Source: DASYQD01 sp963837455 (GTDB lineage Bacteria; Acidobacteriota; Thermoanaerobaculia; Multivoradales; JAIOJS01). Taken from it: a stretch of 64,000 bases of DNA. The position numbers and the translations under genes were made by a program. Every line of letters starts with the position of its first letter. The stretch's first letter is position 1. The stretch covers positions 1-64,000 of the forward strand of contig CAWINM010000008.1 in assembly GCA_963837455.1 (NCBI GenBank). Direction: 5' to 3'. Positions 1 to 8,504 of this stretch are shown here, piece after piece. The notes under the pieces were generated by a model, which did no database searches, was not told where the DNA came from, and worked only from the letters and a program-made list of their open reading frames with translations.

Positions 1-1212
1 CACCCGTTCGGGGGGAACCGGCCTACCATCAGGGTCCTGCACCCGGCCGACAACGTCGCGCCGCGAGCTCTGATCTCGATGCGCACGGCTGTGCGTTATC
101 GATCACCCGCGTGCCTCCTCGGCGCGTAGCCCGCTGCGGATCCCGAGGCCACGAACGCTGCCGGGCTCGTCGGCAGATCCAGGAGGAGAGCGACCCGTCG
201 GGTCCGGTTGGACGGGCCACGCGGCGAATCGAGCCCACCGAGCCTTCCCCAGCGTCGGTCGCCGCCGTAGACCTTGCCCCCCAGCACGATGGGGCCGACA
301 GCCATGGATACGCCGGCAACGGAGCCCCTGGCGTCGACACAGGCGTCCTCGTGGCGCTCGGCGGCGACGCGGAGCCAGGCGCCCCGCGCCCCATCGAGTT
401 CCAGCTTGCCTAACACCGGGCGCCCCCAGCATGTGGGTCATCCTCGGCCCACACGAGGCCCCCGGCAAGGGCGGAGCCCTTCATCGCATAGCGGACCGAT
501 ATCGACGATGCGGCGCCCCGAGCCGGCCGGAAGCCCTTGACCGGGGTCAGTGAGCTCGAGCCCTGCGTCGGGAGTCGCCGATCTCCATGGATCGGGGCAG
601 TCAGCGACCACGATATCCGTCAGGAGCGAGCCGTCGTGCCGGCACGGATCGGAACAGGACTGCTGCGGCTCCCGCACGACAACGAAGAAGACGCCGTCGT
701 CGCCGGTCGTCGCTCGAGGCGAGGGGTCGACGCTCTCCTTCGAATCGCCGCTAGCCTCGCGGCGCCCACCGGCACGACGAGGCTTGCCTTCGGAACCGTC
801 GGCGCGACGCCCCGCAGGGGCGTCCCGTCTGAGTCACGAGGCGGCCCGACAGAGACAGAAGGGGAAGAGGGGGACCGCCGACGGCGCCCTCTCGCGCCAG
901 CGCGAGGAGAACGAGACTCGAGCAGACCGGCAGGAAGCAACGGCGCCTGGGGACCACGGCTAACAGTGGCCTTCCGCTACGAACGGATCGGAAGTCAACG
1001 CACTCGTCTCCGAAACCGGCCGGGTTCCCTTGCAGAATTAGACGGACGCGGAGTCGGAGATTCCCCCTCTTTGGTCCCAGACAGATCGCAGACCTCCGAA
1101 CGCCGAACGATGAAGGCACTCGAGTCGGGCGGCGGACCGGCTTGCCAGCGCGGACAACGACCTCCCGGCCCTCGCTAGCGACAGGGCTGGTCCCCGACCC
1201 CGGGGGTGCGGC
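1..1212. other. 1.2 kb with no gene I can support
   Basis: No reading frame here shows recognisable domains, a start with a ribosome site, or sustained third-position GC bias. Base composition looks less GC-rich than the rest of the window, with many TCG/CGA triplets. One stretch on the minus strand (about 96-520) looks faintly coding and is listed separately. I see no tRNA, rRNA, inverted repeat or insertion sequence. Confidence 0.5.
96..520 (-). pseudogene. Possible coding fragment, unrecognised, one frameshift
   Basis: Read on the minus strand, two frames joined near base 415 give a protein-like string with strong G/C at third codon positions. It includes the segments VSMAVGPIVLGGKVYGGDRR and SALAGGLVWAEDDPH. 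There is no start codon with a ribosome site, the codon bias fades towards base 200, and I recognise no family. It could be the tail of a gene whose 5' part has decayed, or chance. I list it only because codon bias here differs from the flanking sequence. Confidence 0.2.
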
Positions 1213-1218
1213 TAGAAT
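1213..1218 (+). promoter_or_regulatory. -10-like TAGAAT, 7 bases before the start
   Basis: TAGAAT is followed by 7 bases and then the ATG at 1226. This spacing puts the transcription start at or next to the start codon and favours 1226 over the upstream ATG at 1217, which lies inside the hexamer. Confidence 0.5.
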
Positions 1219-1225
1219 GCGCCGC

Positions 1226-1814
1226 ATGCCGCACCAGCTCGCCTTGCGCCGCGCGCTCCCCGCCCTCCTCACCCTGGCCGTCGCCACCGCCGGCTGCGGC
1301 GGCGATCGCACCGCCGAGAGCCCCCAGGCTGCGGCGGCGACGCCGACCCGGCAGCCGCCAGGGCCGGCGCCAAGGCAGCGCGAAAGCGGGCGCCGGCGGG
1401 CCGCCCGAAGCACCTGCTGCAGCAGATCTACGCCCCGTACGAGAAGGGGGCCAAGGCCGCGGAGATCCTTGTCGACGACCGCCAGCAGCTCGAGCGCTGG
1501 TTCGACGACGAGATGGTCACCCTGGTGCTCGCCGACTTCGCCTGCCAGAAGCGCGACAAGAAGGTCTGCGCCATCGACGGCGACCCGTTCGTCGACGCCC
1601 AGGACTGGAAGATCGACAAGGTCGCCATGGAGCGGCAGTCCGGGGCTCGGACGACGCGGTCTTCGAGGTCACCTTCACCAACTTCGGCAAGCCGAAGACG
1701 GTCGACTACTCGCTGGTCAAGCTCGACCGCGGCTGGCGGATCCACGACATCAGCTACCCGCCCGGCGGCGCCGGCCACCCCTCGTTCAGGGCGCAGCTGG
1801 CCAAGGCGCACTGA
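1226..1814 (+). CDS. DUF3828-like lipoprotein, two frameshifts
   Basis: The N-terminus is a lipoprotein signal: a short basic stretch, a hydrophobic core (LPALLTLAVATAG) and a Cys, followed by an Ala/Pro-rich linker. The body carries a pattern I associate with DUF3828: an N-terminal 'QQIYAPYEKG', 'LERWFDDEM', then 'DPFVDAQDW', 'VFEVTFTNFGKPK' and 'LDRGWRIHDISYP'. It is probably a small outer-membrane or periplasmic protein of unknown role. The frame changes near 1330-1370 and again near 1650. Joining the three frames gives a normal-sized protein of about 195 residues. The start at 1226 is chosen because a -10-like hexamer lies 7 bases upstream; an in-frame ATG at 1217 is the alternative. The family assignment is by pattern only. 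Confidence 0.6.
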
Positions 1815-2202
1815 GAGCGCCGCCCCCGCCGCCGTCGGTCGCCACCACCCTGGCCCGATGGTCGCGACCCATCCGACGGGGCCGGCTCGGGGAACGTCCG
1901 GAACGGCCCGCAGGCGGGTGAACCGTCGCGACCGCCGCTCCAGCCTCGGCTCAGCAGGTGACGGTGACGCCGTCGGTGGGCGGGGCCAGGGTTCGGTCTC
2001 CTTGGGGAATCTTCGGCGCCCGGGTCCCGACTGCAGCGCGCGGGTGCGGATCGACTTCCGTGCCCGCGCCGGCCTTGGATGAGTCCGCGGCCGGCCCGCG
2101 GCGCGACGGCGCGCGCACCTCGCCCGCGAGCCGCGCCGCGACGCGATCTGGCGTAACCTCCGCCTGCGCGCCCGCCCACCCGTGCGCCTCGCCCCGACGC
2201 CG
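1815..2202. other. Intergenic stretch, nothing supported
   Basis: About 390 bases between the lipoprotein and the exonuclease. Frames exist on both strands but none shows a domain or a credible start. A TAACCT hexamer near 2150 could be a promoter for the exonuclease but is not at leaderless spacing. Confidence 0.4.
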
Positions 2203-3108
2203 ATGACCGCCACCGCCACCCCGCCAGCCCTCGGCGTCGACCTCGTCGACGGCACCTACGAGCTCTTTCGTCACTTCTACGCGCCGCGCGGCAGCGGCGC
2301 GCCGCCACCGCAGCCGGGCGACCGCGCCGCCGTGCGCGGTGTGCTGGGCACGGTGCTGCAGATGCTCGAGGGCGGCGCCACCCACGTCGGCGTCGCCACG
2401 GACCACGTCATCGAGTCGTTCCGCAACGAGCTGTGGCAGGGATACAAGACCGGCGAGGGAGTCGACACCGCGCTCCTCGAACAGTTCCACCCGCTCGAGG
2501 AGGCGCTGGCGGCGATGGGCGTGACGGTGTGGGCGATGGTGGAGCACGAGGCCGACGACGCGCTCGCCGCCGCCGCCACCCTGGCCGCCGCCGACCCGCG
2601 CGTCGCCGTGGTGCGCATCTGGACGCCCGACAAGGACCTCGCGCAGTGCGTCGAGGGGGAACGCGTGGTGCAGGTCGAGCGGCGCAGCGGCGCGGTGCGC
2701 GACGAGGCGGCGGTGCGCGCCAAGTTCGGCGTGCCGCCGGCGTCGATCCCCGACTGGCTGGCCCTCGTCGGCGACAGCGCCGACGGCTACCCGGGCGTCC
2801 CCGGCTGGGGGGCCAAGTCGGCGGCGGCGGTGCTGGCGCACTACGGCCACCTCGAGCAGATCCCCGCCAACGCGCGCAGCTGGCCCGCCGGCATCCGCGG
2901 CACGCTGACTCTGGCGGCGTCGCTCGAGGCGCACCGCGAGGAGGCGGCGCTGTTCAAGGTGCTGGCGACGCTGCGCCGCGACGCCCCGGTGTCCCCCGAC
3001 GTCGACGCCCTGGCCTGGCGGGGCCCACACCCGGAATTCGTGCGCCTGGCCGCCGAGCTGGGAGCGCCGGGGCTCGCCGAGCGGGCGGCAGCATTGGCTC
3101 GACGCTGA
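2203..3108 (+). CDS. 5'-3' exonuclease (Pol I N-terminal/FEN-1-like), stand-alone
   Basis: About 301 residues, the length of stand-alone 5'-3' exonucleases such as ExoIX or phage RNase H, with no polymerase domain following. Visible motifs are an N-terminal 'VDLVDGTYELFRHFYAPRG' with the first metal-binding Asp, 'EHEADDALAAAA' with the acidic pair, 'TPDKDLAQCV', and the helix-hairpin-helix 'GDSADGYPGVPGWGAKSA'. These are the metal and DNA-backbone sites of the FEN superfamily, so removal of RNA primers or flap cleavage is the likely role. ATG 2203 is chosen; an in-frame GTG at 2182 would add seven residues. It converges on the BchE-like gene with a strong hairpin between them. Confidence 0.9.
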   Translation: MTATATPPALGVDLVDGTYELFRHFYAPRGSGAPPPQPGDRAAVRGVLGTVLQMLEGGATHVGVATDHVIESFRNELWQGYKTGEGVDTALLEQFHPLEEALAAMGVTVWAMVEHEADDALAAAATLAAADPRVAVVRIWTPDKDLAQCVEGERVVQVERRSGAVRDEAAVRAKFGVPPASIPDWLALVGDSADGYPGVPGWGAKSAAAVLAHYGHLEQIPANARSWPAGIRGTLTLAASLEAHREEAALFKVLATLRRDAPVSPDVDALAWRGPHPEFVRLAAELGAPGLAERAAALARR

Positions 3109-3116
3109 GGCGGCGA

Positions 3117-3136
3117 CCGCGGCGCTCGCGCCGCGG
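3117..3136. terminator. Perfect 8-bp GC hairpin between convergent genes
   Basis: CCGCGGCG, a 4-base loop, then CGCCGCGG: an 8-bp perfect stem 8 bases after the exonuclease stop and 6 before the end of the convergent BchE-like gene. There is no T-run on either side, so this is a candidate bidirectional terminator or mRNA 3' end stabiliser only. Confidence 0.5.
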
Positions 3137-3142
3137 ACGGGC

Positions 3143-4681
3143 TCAGCCCTCGGCGGCGGCGGCGAGCGCGGCCCGCGACCGCGCCAGGGGCGGCGTGGCG
3201 ACGCGCCGCCGCAGCCGCCCGCGCAACGCGTCCCAGATCATCTCCGCCGTCTCCGCGGCCCACACGGCGCCAGTGTGGCGCAGCGTCCAGCGCGCCTGGC
3301 TGCGCTGGAAGCGGTCGCCAGCGAGCAAGGTGCGGGCGAGCCGTCGCGGCTGGAGGTGGAAGAGCAGCTCCATGAGCTTGACGCCGAGCCCCAGCTGCCA
3401 GGGAGCCAGGCCCCTCTGCGCCAGCACCGGGTGGCGGTAATCCCACCGGCGCTGGTCGGCCTCGCTCACCCCCATCGCCGCCATCGCCGCCTCGCCGAAC
3501 GGCGTCCAGTCGTGCGGCGTGGCGTACATGGCGTTGAGGTAGTCGCCGCCGTAACGGTTGAGCCGGGCGAGCGCGCGCCACAGCGAGCGCCAGCTCTCCT
3601 CGCGGAAGCCCACCACGTGCCCGAGAACGGAGTGGATGCCGTGCTCGCGCAGCAGGCGGCAGGCGAGCAGGTCGTGGCGCGGTGTCGAGCGCTTGTCGAC
3701 CGCGGCCAGCACCTCCTCGTCGGTCGAGTCGACGCCCATCAGCACGTAGAGCAGCCCCGCCTGCCGGTAGAGCGGCAGCAGCTCGGCGTCGCGCACGATC
3801 TCGGTGGCGCGGATGGTGGCGAACATCCGCACCGGCAGACGCCGGGCGGCGAGCGCCTCGAGGAAGGCCGCCCACGGCTTCTGCAGCGTCGTCGGGTTCT
3901 CGTCGGCGAGGGTGACGAAGTGGACGCCGTGTCGGCGGTGCAGCCACTCGATCTCGGCGGCGAGGCGCTCGGGGTCGCGATGGCGCCACTTCACCCAGAA
4001 GCCGTGCTGCCCGCAGTACGTGCAGCGGTAGGGGCAGCCGCGCGAGAACTGCACGATGGCGGCACGGCCGAGACCGAAGCACCGGTAGCGGTCCCAGCTC
4101 TCGACCAGCTCCCAGCCGACCCGGAAGCGGTCGAGGTCCCGCTCGGGAGGCCGCTCGGCGGTGGCGAGCGCGTTGTCGCCGGCGCGCAGGGTGAGGCCGG
4201 CGACGCCGCCGAGGGCGGTGGCGAGCGTCACCGGGGCGCTGGCGGCGCGGCTGGCGGCGAGCGCCTCCACCAGCGCCAGCGCCGCCCCCTCCCCCTCGCC
4301 CCGCACCACCACGTCGACCACCGGAGCGGCCGCCAGCACCTGCTCGCCGTGATAGCTGGGGAAGACGCCGCCGTAGACGGTCACCGTCGCCGGCAGCGCC
4401 TCCTTGACCGCGGCCAGCGTCGCCATGCAGTCGGCGTGCGCCGGCGTCGACCCCGCGTGTCCGGTCATCACCACCTCGGCGCCCCAGCGCGCCGCCTCCT
4501 GCGCCACCCGGCGCGGCGAGAGGTGGAGGCACTCGGCGTCGAGCAGCCGCACCGCGTGCCCGGCGTCGAGCAGGGGCCCCCCCACCATCAGCAGGCCCAG
4601 CGGCACCTGGTGCCCCACCCCCAGGTTGGAGGTGAAGGTCTGGTACGGCGGGTTGACGAGCAGCACGCGCACGGCTGGCAC
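3143..4681 (-). CDS. BchE-like B12-dependent radical SAM protein
   Basis: A 512-residue protein. It has an N-terminal cobalamin-binding-like fold (VRVLLVNPPYQ at the start, RGEGEG near 128) and a radical SAM domain with the CxxxCxxC cluster ligands at about C216, C220 and C223 (FSRGCPYRCTYCGQ). The stretches after the cluster ('GFWVKWRHRDPERLAAEIEW', 'TLADENPTT', 'IRATEIVRDAELLPLYRQAG', 'YVLMGVDSTDEEVL', 'STPRHDLLACRLLREHGI') and the C-terminal 'LMELLFHLQPRRLARTL' closely follow BchE, the anaerobic Mg-protoporphyrin IX monomethyl ester cyclase. No other chlorophyll gene is in the window, so the substrate may differ. The GTG start at 4681 is followed by a second GTG option four codons later. 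A cupin gene lies divergently 95 bases away. Confidence 0.8.
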   Translation of the reverse strand: MPAVRVLLVNPPYQTFTSNLGVGHQVPLGLLMVGGPLLDAGHAVRLLDAECLHLSPRRVAQEAARWGAEVVMTGHAGSTPAHADCMATLAAVKEALPATVTVYGGVFPSYHGEQVLAAAPVVDVVVRGEGEGAALALVEALAASRAASAPVTLATALGGVAGLTLRAGDNALATAERPPERDLDRFRVGWELVESWDRYRCFGLGRAAIVQFSRGCPYRCTYCGQHGFWVKWRHRDPERLAAEIEWLHRRHGVHFVTLADENPTTLQKPWAAFLEALAARRLPVRMFATIRATEIVRDAELLPLYRQAGLLYVLMGVDSTDEEVLAAVDKRSTPRHDLLACRLLREHGIHSVLGHVVGFREESWRSLWRALARLNRYGGDYLNAMYATPHDWTPFGEAAMAAMGVSEADQRRWDYRHPVLAQRGLAPWQLGLGVKLMELLFHLQPRRLARTLLAGDRFQRSQARWTLRHTGAVWAAETAEMIWDALRGRLRRRVATPPLARSRAALAAAAEG

Positions 4682-4776
4682 GCCCGCTAGGGGAGCTCCA
4701 CCGGGGGGAGCGCGAACCCGACCGCGACGTTGGTCAAGAATGGGGTTCCGCGCCAGAGCCTATAGGAGCCGAGCCG

Positions 4777-5157
4777 ATGCGCCAGCCCGTTGCCGCCAAC
4801 CTCTTCAGCGACCTCTCGACCTCCGCCGCCGAGGAAGTCTTCACCGCCCTGGTGGAGGCCCCCGCCGTGCGCGTCGAGCGCATCGTCTCGCCGCCTGGGC
4901 ACGCGACCCCACCCGGATCCTGGTACGACCAGGAGCAGGACGAGTGGGTGGTGCTGCTGCGCGGCGGTGCGGCGCTGGAGATCGAAGGCCAGCCGCTGCC
5001 CGTCGAGCTCGCCCCCGGCGACCACGTGCTGCTGCCGGCGCACCTCCGGCACCGCGTGGCCTCGACGGCGCCCGGCGAGGTCACCGTCTGGCTGGCGGTG
5101 CACTACCGCGGAGCGACCGCCGCCCGGCGGCGCCGGCCGGCGTCCCAGAGCAGGTAG
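4777..5157 (+). CDS. Small cupin-domain protein
   Basis: 126 residues, mostly one cupin barrel. The motif 'GSWYDQEQDEWVVLLRGGAA' around residue 47 and 'LAPGDHVLLPAHLRHRVAST' around 80 give the two conserved cupin motifs; His residues in the second are likely metal ligands. This family is typically a small metal-binding protein of unassigned function. GGAG lies 8 bases before the ATG, so this gene has a leader. The last 55 bases overlap the 3' end of the convergent permease gene, and the basic tail 'RRRRP' comes from that overlap. Confidence 0.85.
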   Translation: MRQPVAANLFSDLSTSAAEEVFTALVEAPAVRVERIVSPPGHATPPGSWYDQEQDEWVVLLRGGAALEIEGQPLPVELAPGDHVLLPAHLRHRVASTAPGEVTVWLAVHYRGATAARRRRPASQSR

Positions 5158-6478
5158 ACCGGCCCTCCCGCGAGCAGGATGCCGAGGCCGATGGCGCTGT
5201 TGACCGGATAGCGGTAGGCGGTGTCGGCGACCACGAGGACGGCGACGGCGATGAAGGCGAGCGTGCTCACGGGTGGCCGGGGGCGGGGAAGAAGGCCCGC
5301 TCGCCGCGCGCCGCGTCGTGGCGGCGCAGCGCGAACAGGCAGCTGGCGGCGAGACCGAAGAAGACCCAGTCGACGGCGACGACGTAGCTCAGGATCTGCC
5401 CGTAGGTGCCGCTCCAGGCGATCGACCATCGCCACCGCACCCTGCAGTGCGATCGCGACCATCGGCACGCGCGTGCGCGGGCTGACGGTGCGCCACGGCG
5501 TGGAAGAAGTCAGCCGTCAGCCGGCCATCGCGTAGTAGACGCGCGGCGCGGTGAGCATGCTCTGGGCGAGGAAGCCGAGCGTCGAGATGGCGATGCCGGC
5601 TGCGATCAGCTCGCGCCTGCTGCCGGCCCGAGCGCGGCGCGCATGACGTCCGAGGCGGGCGTGCGGCTGGCGGCCAGCCCGGCGGGGCCGAGCGCCCGCA
5701 GGCAGGCGGCGGACGACGGCAGGTAGAGCGACGATGACGGAGCCGACACCGAAGAGCAGCGCCGCGCGGCAGGTTGCGTCGCGGGTCGCGCATCTCGCGG
5801 CGAGGAAGCAGCAGTCTGCCAGCCGCCGTAGGCGAACAGCACCGGCACCATCGCCGCGCCGAAGGCGGCGACGAGGTCGAGCGAGAGCGGGCGATCGAGC
5901 GACGGCCCTCCCGCGCCGGCGTCGCGCCGGCGCCAGCAGCGCCCCCGCCGCCGACGAGCGCGGCGATGGCGAGCATCTTGAGCACCATGAAGAGGTTCTG
6001 CGACGCTGCCCCGGCGCGCACACCGAAGCAGTTGACGACGGTGAGGGCAACGAGGGCGAGGGCGGCGAGGGCCGCCTCGGGCACGGCGACGCCGAGCTCG
6101 CGGGCGTAGCGGGCGAAGGTCACCGCCACCGCCGCCATGCCGCCGCTCTGCGTCACCAGCAGCAGCCCCCAGCCGTAGACGAAGGCGAGCAGCGGGTGGT
6201 ACGCCTCGCGCAAGTAGGCGTACTGCCCGCCGACCTGCGGTCGCCGCGCCGCCAGCTCCGCCCACACCAAGGCGCCGAGCAGCGCCGACCGCCCCGCCCA
6301 CCGCCCAGGCGCCGAGGATGAGCCACGGCGTGTGCACCTGCCGCGCCACCACCGCCGGGTTCATGAAGATCCCGGAACCGACGATGCCGCCCATCACCAC
6401 CAGGGTGGCATCGACCGGACCGAGCCGGCGCATGAGGGTGGGGCTCGCGGCGCTGTCGCTGTCACTGGCGGCGGACAA
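5103..6478 (-). CDS. APC-superfamily amino-acid permease, several frameshifts
   Basis: Reading through at least six frame changes gives a polytopic transporter of about 455 residues, the normal length of an APC permease. Diagnostic pieces in order are 'LGPVDATLVVMGGIVGSGIF' (helix 1 with the GxGIF substrate loop), 'ARRPQVGGQYAYLREAYHPL', 'VVNCFGVRAGAASQNLF', 'VLFAYGGWQTA', 'EMRDPRRNLPRG', 'LGFLAQSMLTAPRVYYAMA' and a final pair of helices ending 'VYLLWDAGRRRR'. The frame breaks lie near 6250, 5950, 5830, 5700, 5590 and 5470. The TTG start at 6478 is favoured because TAGAAT lies 7 bases upstream; ATG 6433 is the alternative. It is intact in outline but cannot be translated as given. Confidence 0.75.
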
Positions 6479-6485
6479 GGCGGCG

Positions 6486-6491
6486 ATTCTA
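6486..6491 (-). promoter_or_regulatory. -10-like TAGAAT, 7 bases before TTG 6478
   Basis: TAGAAT on the minus strand, then 7 bases, then TTG. Supports TTG as the permease start. No ribosome site is visible. Confidence 0.45.
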
Positions 6492-6621
6492 GCGTCGCCG
6501 CCGACGCGCCCGTGGCAGCGGGCTGGTGCCGGCTGCCGGTTCGGCGGAGGATAGGCTGCGGGGAAACCGCCGCCCGGCGTCCGTCTACTCAAGAAGAAGG
6601 CCTTCATCGCGAGGCCGTGCC

Positions 6622-7647
6622 ATGGCGCCCCCTCGGCTCGACGCTCCGCTCTCCCCGCAGCCAGCCGCCGGCCCGCGCTTGCTGGGCCGCGCCACGGCTC
6701 TCCTCGCCCTGCTGGTCGGCCTCGACCTCTGGTCGTCCCATCACCTCGGTGTCGGCCTGTCGCAGCGTCCGGTCTGGCTCGGTGTCGTCATGGCCTCGTG
6801 GACAGGCGCCTTCTCGTTCCTCGAGAAGACCCTAGCGGCGCAACGAGAGAAGGCCCTGGCCCAGGAGCGCGACGACGCCCTCGACCGGGTCCGCGCCGTC
6901 CTCGGCCGTGTCCTGCTCTCCACTCCACTGCTGACAGGGCTGGGGATCGCCCTGCTGGTGGTCGTCCTCGGCTACTCCTCGGTCACCCTGGTGTCCGCCG
7001 CCGACATCGACGCCGACGCGGTGACGCTGGCGCCCGCAGACCTCGGCCATGGCGAGAGCGAGAGCGGCGCCGTGTGGCGTCTCGGCAGCGATCCGCCGCG
7101 CTTCCTGGTGCGCAGCGGTCCCTTCGGCCGGTCGTTCCGCCTCGCGGTTCCCGGCTATCTGACGACCATCGTCAGCGTGCCGGCGCTCACCGGTCTGCAG
7201 TTGGCGCCCGAGCGGGACCTGCGCCGGACCCCGACGCTGCTGCTACGCCCGCCGGTGGTGGCGCTGCTCGTCCTCGCCCAGGGCGGCGTCATCGAGGTGA
7301 GCGACGGCAGCCGGGTCCTCGTCAGCGAGGCGTGCGCCTGCCCGCACTCGCTGCTGCTGGGCGGCCGCGGCACCCTGCCGGCGGACTCGCTCGTCCGCTG
7401 GCAGATCGAGCTCATCGGCCTGCGCGCGGTCAAGGCAGACTCTCCCGTGCTGCAGCAGACCCTCGCCGCCTGGCTGCACCCGTTCCGTCTGGCGGCGGGC
7501 CAACGCTCTCTCGAGTTGCCCAGCGATCGCCCGCTCAGCGTGCGCCTGTGGGACCGGACCCGATCGCGGGAGATCGCCCACAGCGCCGAGCCCATCGTGC
7601 TCGGCGACGCCACTTTCGTCGACGTTCTGCTGGAGGCCTCGCCATGA
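6622..7647 (+). CDS. Unrecognised membrane protein, first gene of a coupled trio
   Basis: 341 residues from ATG 6622. Two hydrophobic helices (about 22-38 and 50-66) are followed by a charged, heptad-like stretch (about 67-95, 'LEKTLAAQREKALAQERDDA') and a third helix (about 100-120). After this comes an extracytoplasmic beta-rich domain of some 220 residues containing 'SEACACPHSLLLGG'. I do not recognise the family. The stop overlaps the next ATG by four bases (ATGA), so the next gene is translationally coupled. An in-frame ATG at 6526 would add 32 basic residues that look non-coding. A possible role is a membrane anchor for the two exported products downstream. Confidence 0.75.
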   Translation: MAPPRLDAPLSPQPAAGPRLLGRATALLALLVGLDLWSSHHLGVGLSQRPVWLGVVMASWTGAFSFLEKTLAAQREKALAQERDDALDRVRAVLGRVLLSTPLLTGLGIALLVVVLGYSSVTLVSAADIDADAVTLAPADLGHGESESGAVWRLGSDPPRFLVRSGPFGRSFRLAVPGYLTTIVSVPALTGLQLAPERDLRRTPTLLLRPPVVALLVLAQGGVIEVSDGSRVLVSEACACPHSLLLGGRGTLPADSLVRWQIELIGLRAVKADSPVLQQTLAAWLHPFRLAAGQRSLELPSDRPLSVRLWDRTRSREIAHSAEPIVLGDATFVDVLLEASP

Positions 7648-8504
7648 AGAAGCCCCTCCTCGTCTCGCTGCCCATCCTCCTGCTCGCGCTGCCCGCCGGC
7701 GTGCGCGCTGACAGCCGACCGACGGTGGCCGTCGCCTTCGACCTCGCCGAGCCGATCTACCGCGCCGAGATCGGCGACGGCGAGCAGGCGCTCGAGGACG
7801 CGGTGACCGCCAAGCTGGTGTCGATGCTCAACGATGCCATCGGCTTCCTGCGCTTCCAGACCGCGCCCGGCGACTACCAGCTGCTGCTCCGACTCGGCGA
7901 TCCCGCCGCCAGCACCGCGGAGTTTCACGAGGTCGGCTTCCACCTCGGCCTGCGCGGCATCGAGGGTGTGCAGGGGGAGATCTACAAGACGTTCCGCGAG
8001 GACGGCGGCTGGGGCGTGAGCACCGGCACCGCCGATGCCTTTCGCGACGAGATCGTCGCCAGGCTGGCGCTGGCCGGCTTCCGGGATCTGCTTCCCGGGC
8101 TCCTGAGCCTGATCCCGGTCGCCAAGTCCGGTGCGTTCCTGCACCAGCAGCCCCTCGGGCTCGCCTGGATCCTGCCGGTGCCGCAGAGCGAGCCCTGCAT
8201 GGACAACCAGAGCGAGCTCGAGCTGTCGACGACCATCACCACCGCCATCGGTGCGCTGCCGCTCTCCTACCGTGCCAACCCGGTCGAGTACCACCCCGTC
8301 GCCACCGGTGGGTCCGACCTCGGCGACCGGCTCCTCTGCATCCCCGTCGACGGCGATGGGCGGCTCGACCTGCTCGAGCAGAGCGAGCCCGCGGCGGTGC
8401 GCATCGAACGCGTCTTCGTGCTCGACTACCGCCGCCGCCACGACGGCTGCGCGGGACCGGCGCCACCCGCGGTGGCGGTGCCGGATATCGGGGGTGCCCC
8501 ATGA
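7644..8504 (+). CDS. Unrecognised exported protein, second gene of the trio
   Basis: 286 residues with a clean Sec signal peptide (MKKPLLVSLPILLLALPAGVRA). The mature part starts 'DSRPTVAVAFDLAEPIYRAE' and has an acidic segment 'GDGEQALEDAVTAKLVSMLN', a beta-rich middle ('LLLRLGDPAASTAEFHEVGF'), and Cys residues near 190, 229 and 274 that could form disulfides. No family is recognised. It overlaps the upstream gene by four bases and the downstream gene by four bases, so the three products are probably made in fixed ratio and act together in the periplasm. Confidence 0.8.
   Translation: MKKPLLVSLPILLLALPAGVRADSRPTVAVAFDLAEPIYRAEIGDGEQALEDAVTAKLVSMLNDAIGFLRFQTAPGDYQLLLRLGDPAASTAEFHEVGFHLGLRGIEGVQGEIYKTFREDGGWGVSTGTADAFRDEIVARLALAGFRDLLPGLLSLIPVAKSGAFLHQQPLGLAWILPVPQSEPCMDNQSELELSTTITTAIGALPLSYRANPVEYHPVATGGSDLGDRLLCIPVDGDGRLDLLEQSEPAAVRIERVFVLDYRRRHDGCAGPAPPAVAVPDIGGAP

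Noticed and set aside
3143..5157. BchE-like gene and cupin as one functional unit
   Set aside because: They are divergent with separate start signals; nothing beyond adjacency links them.
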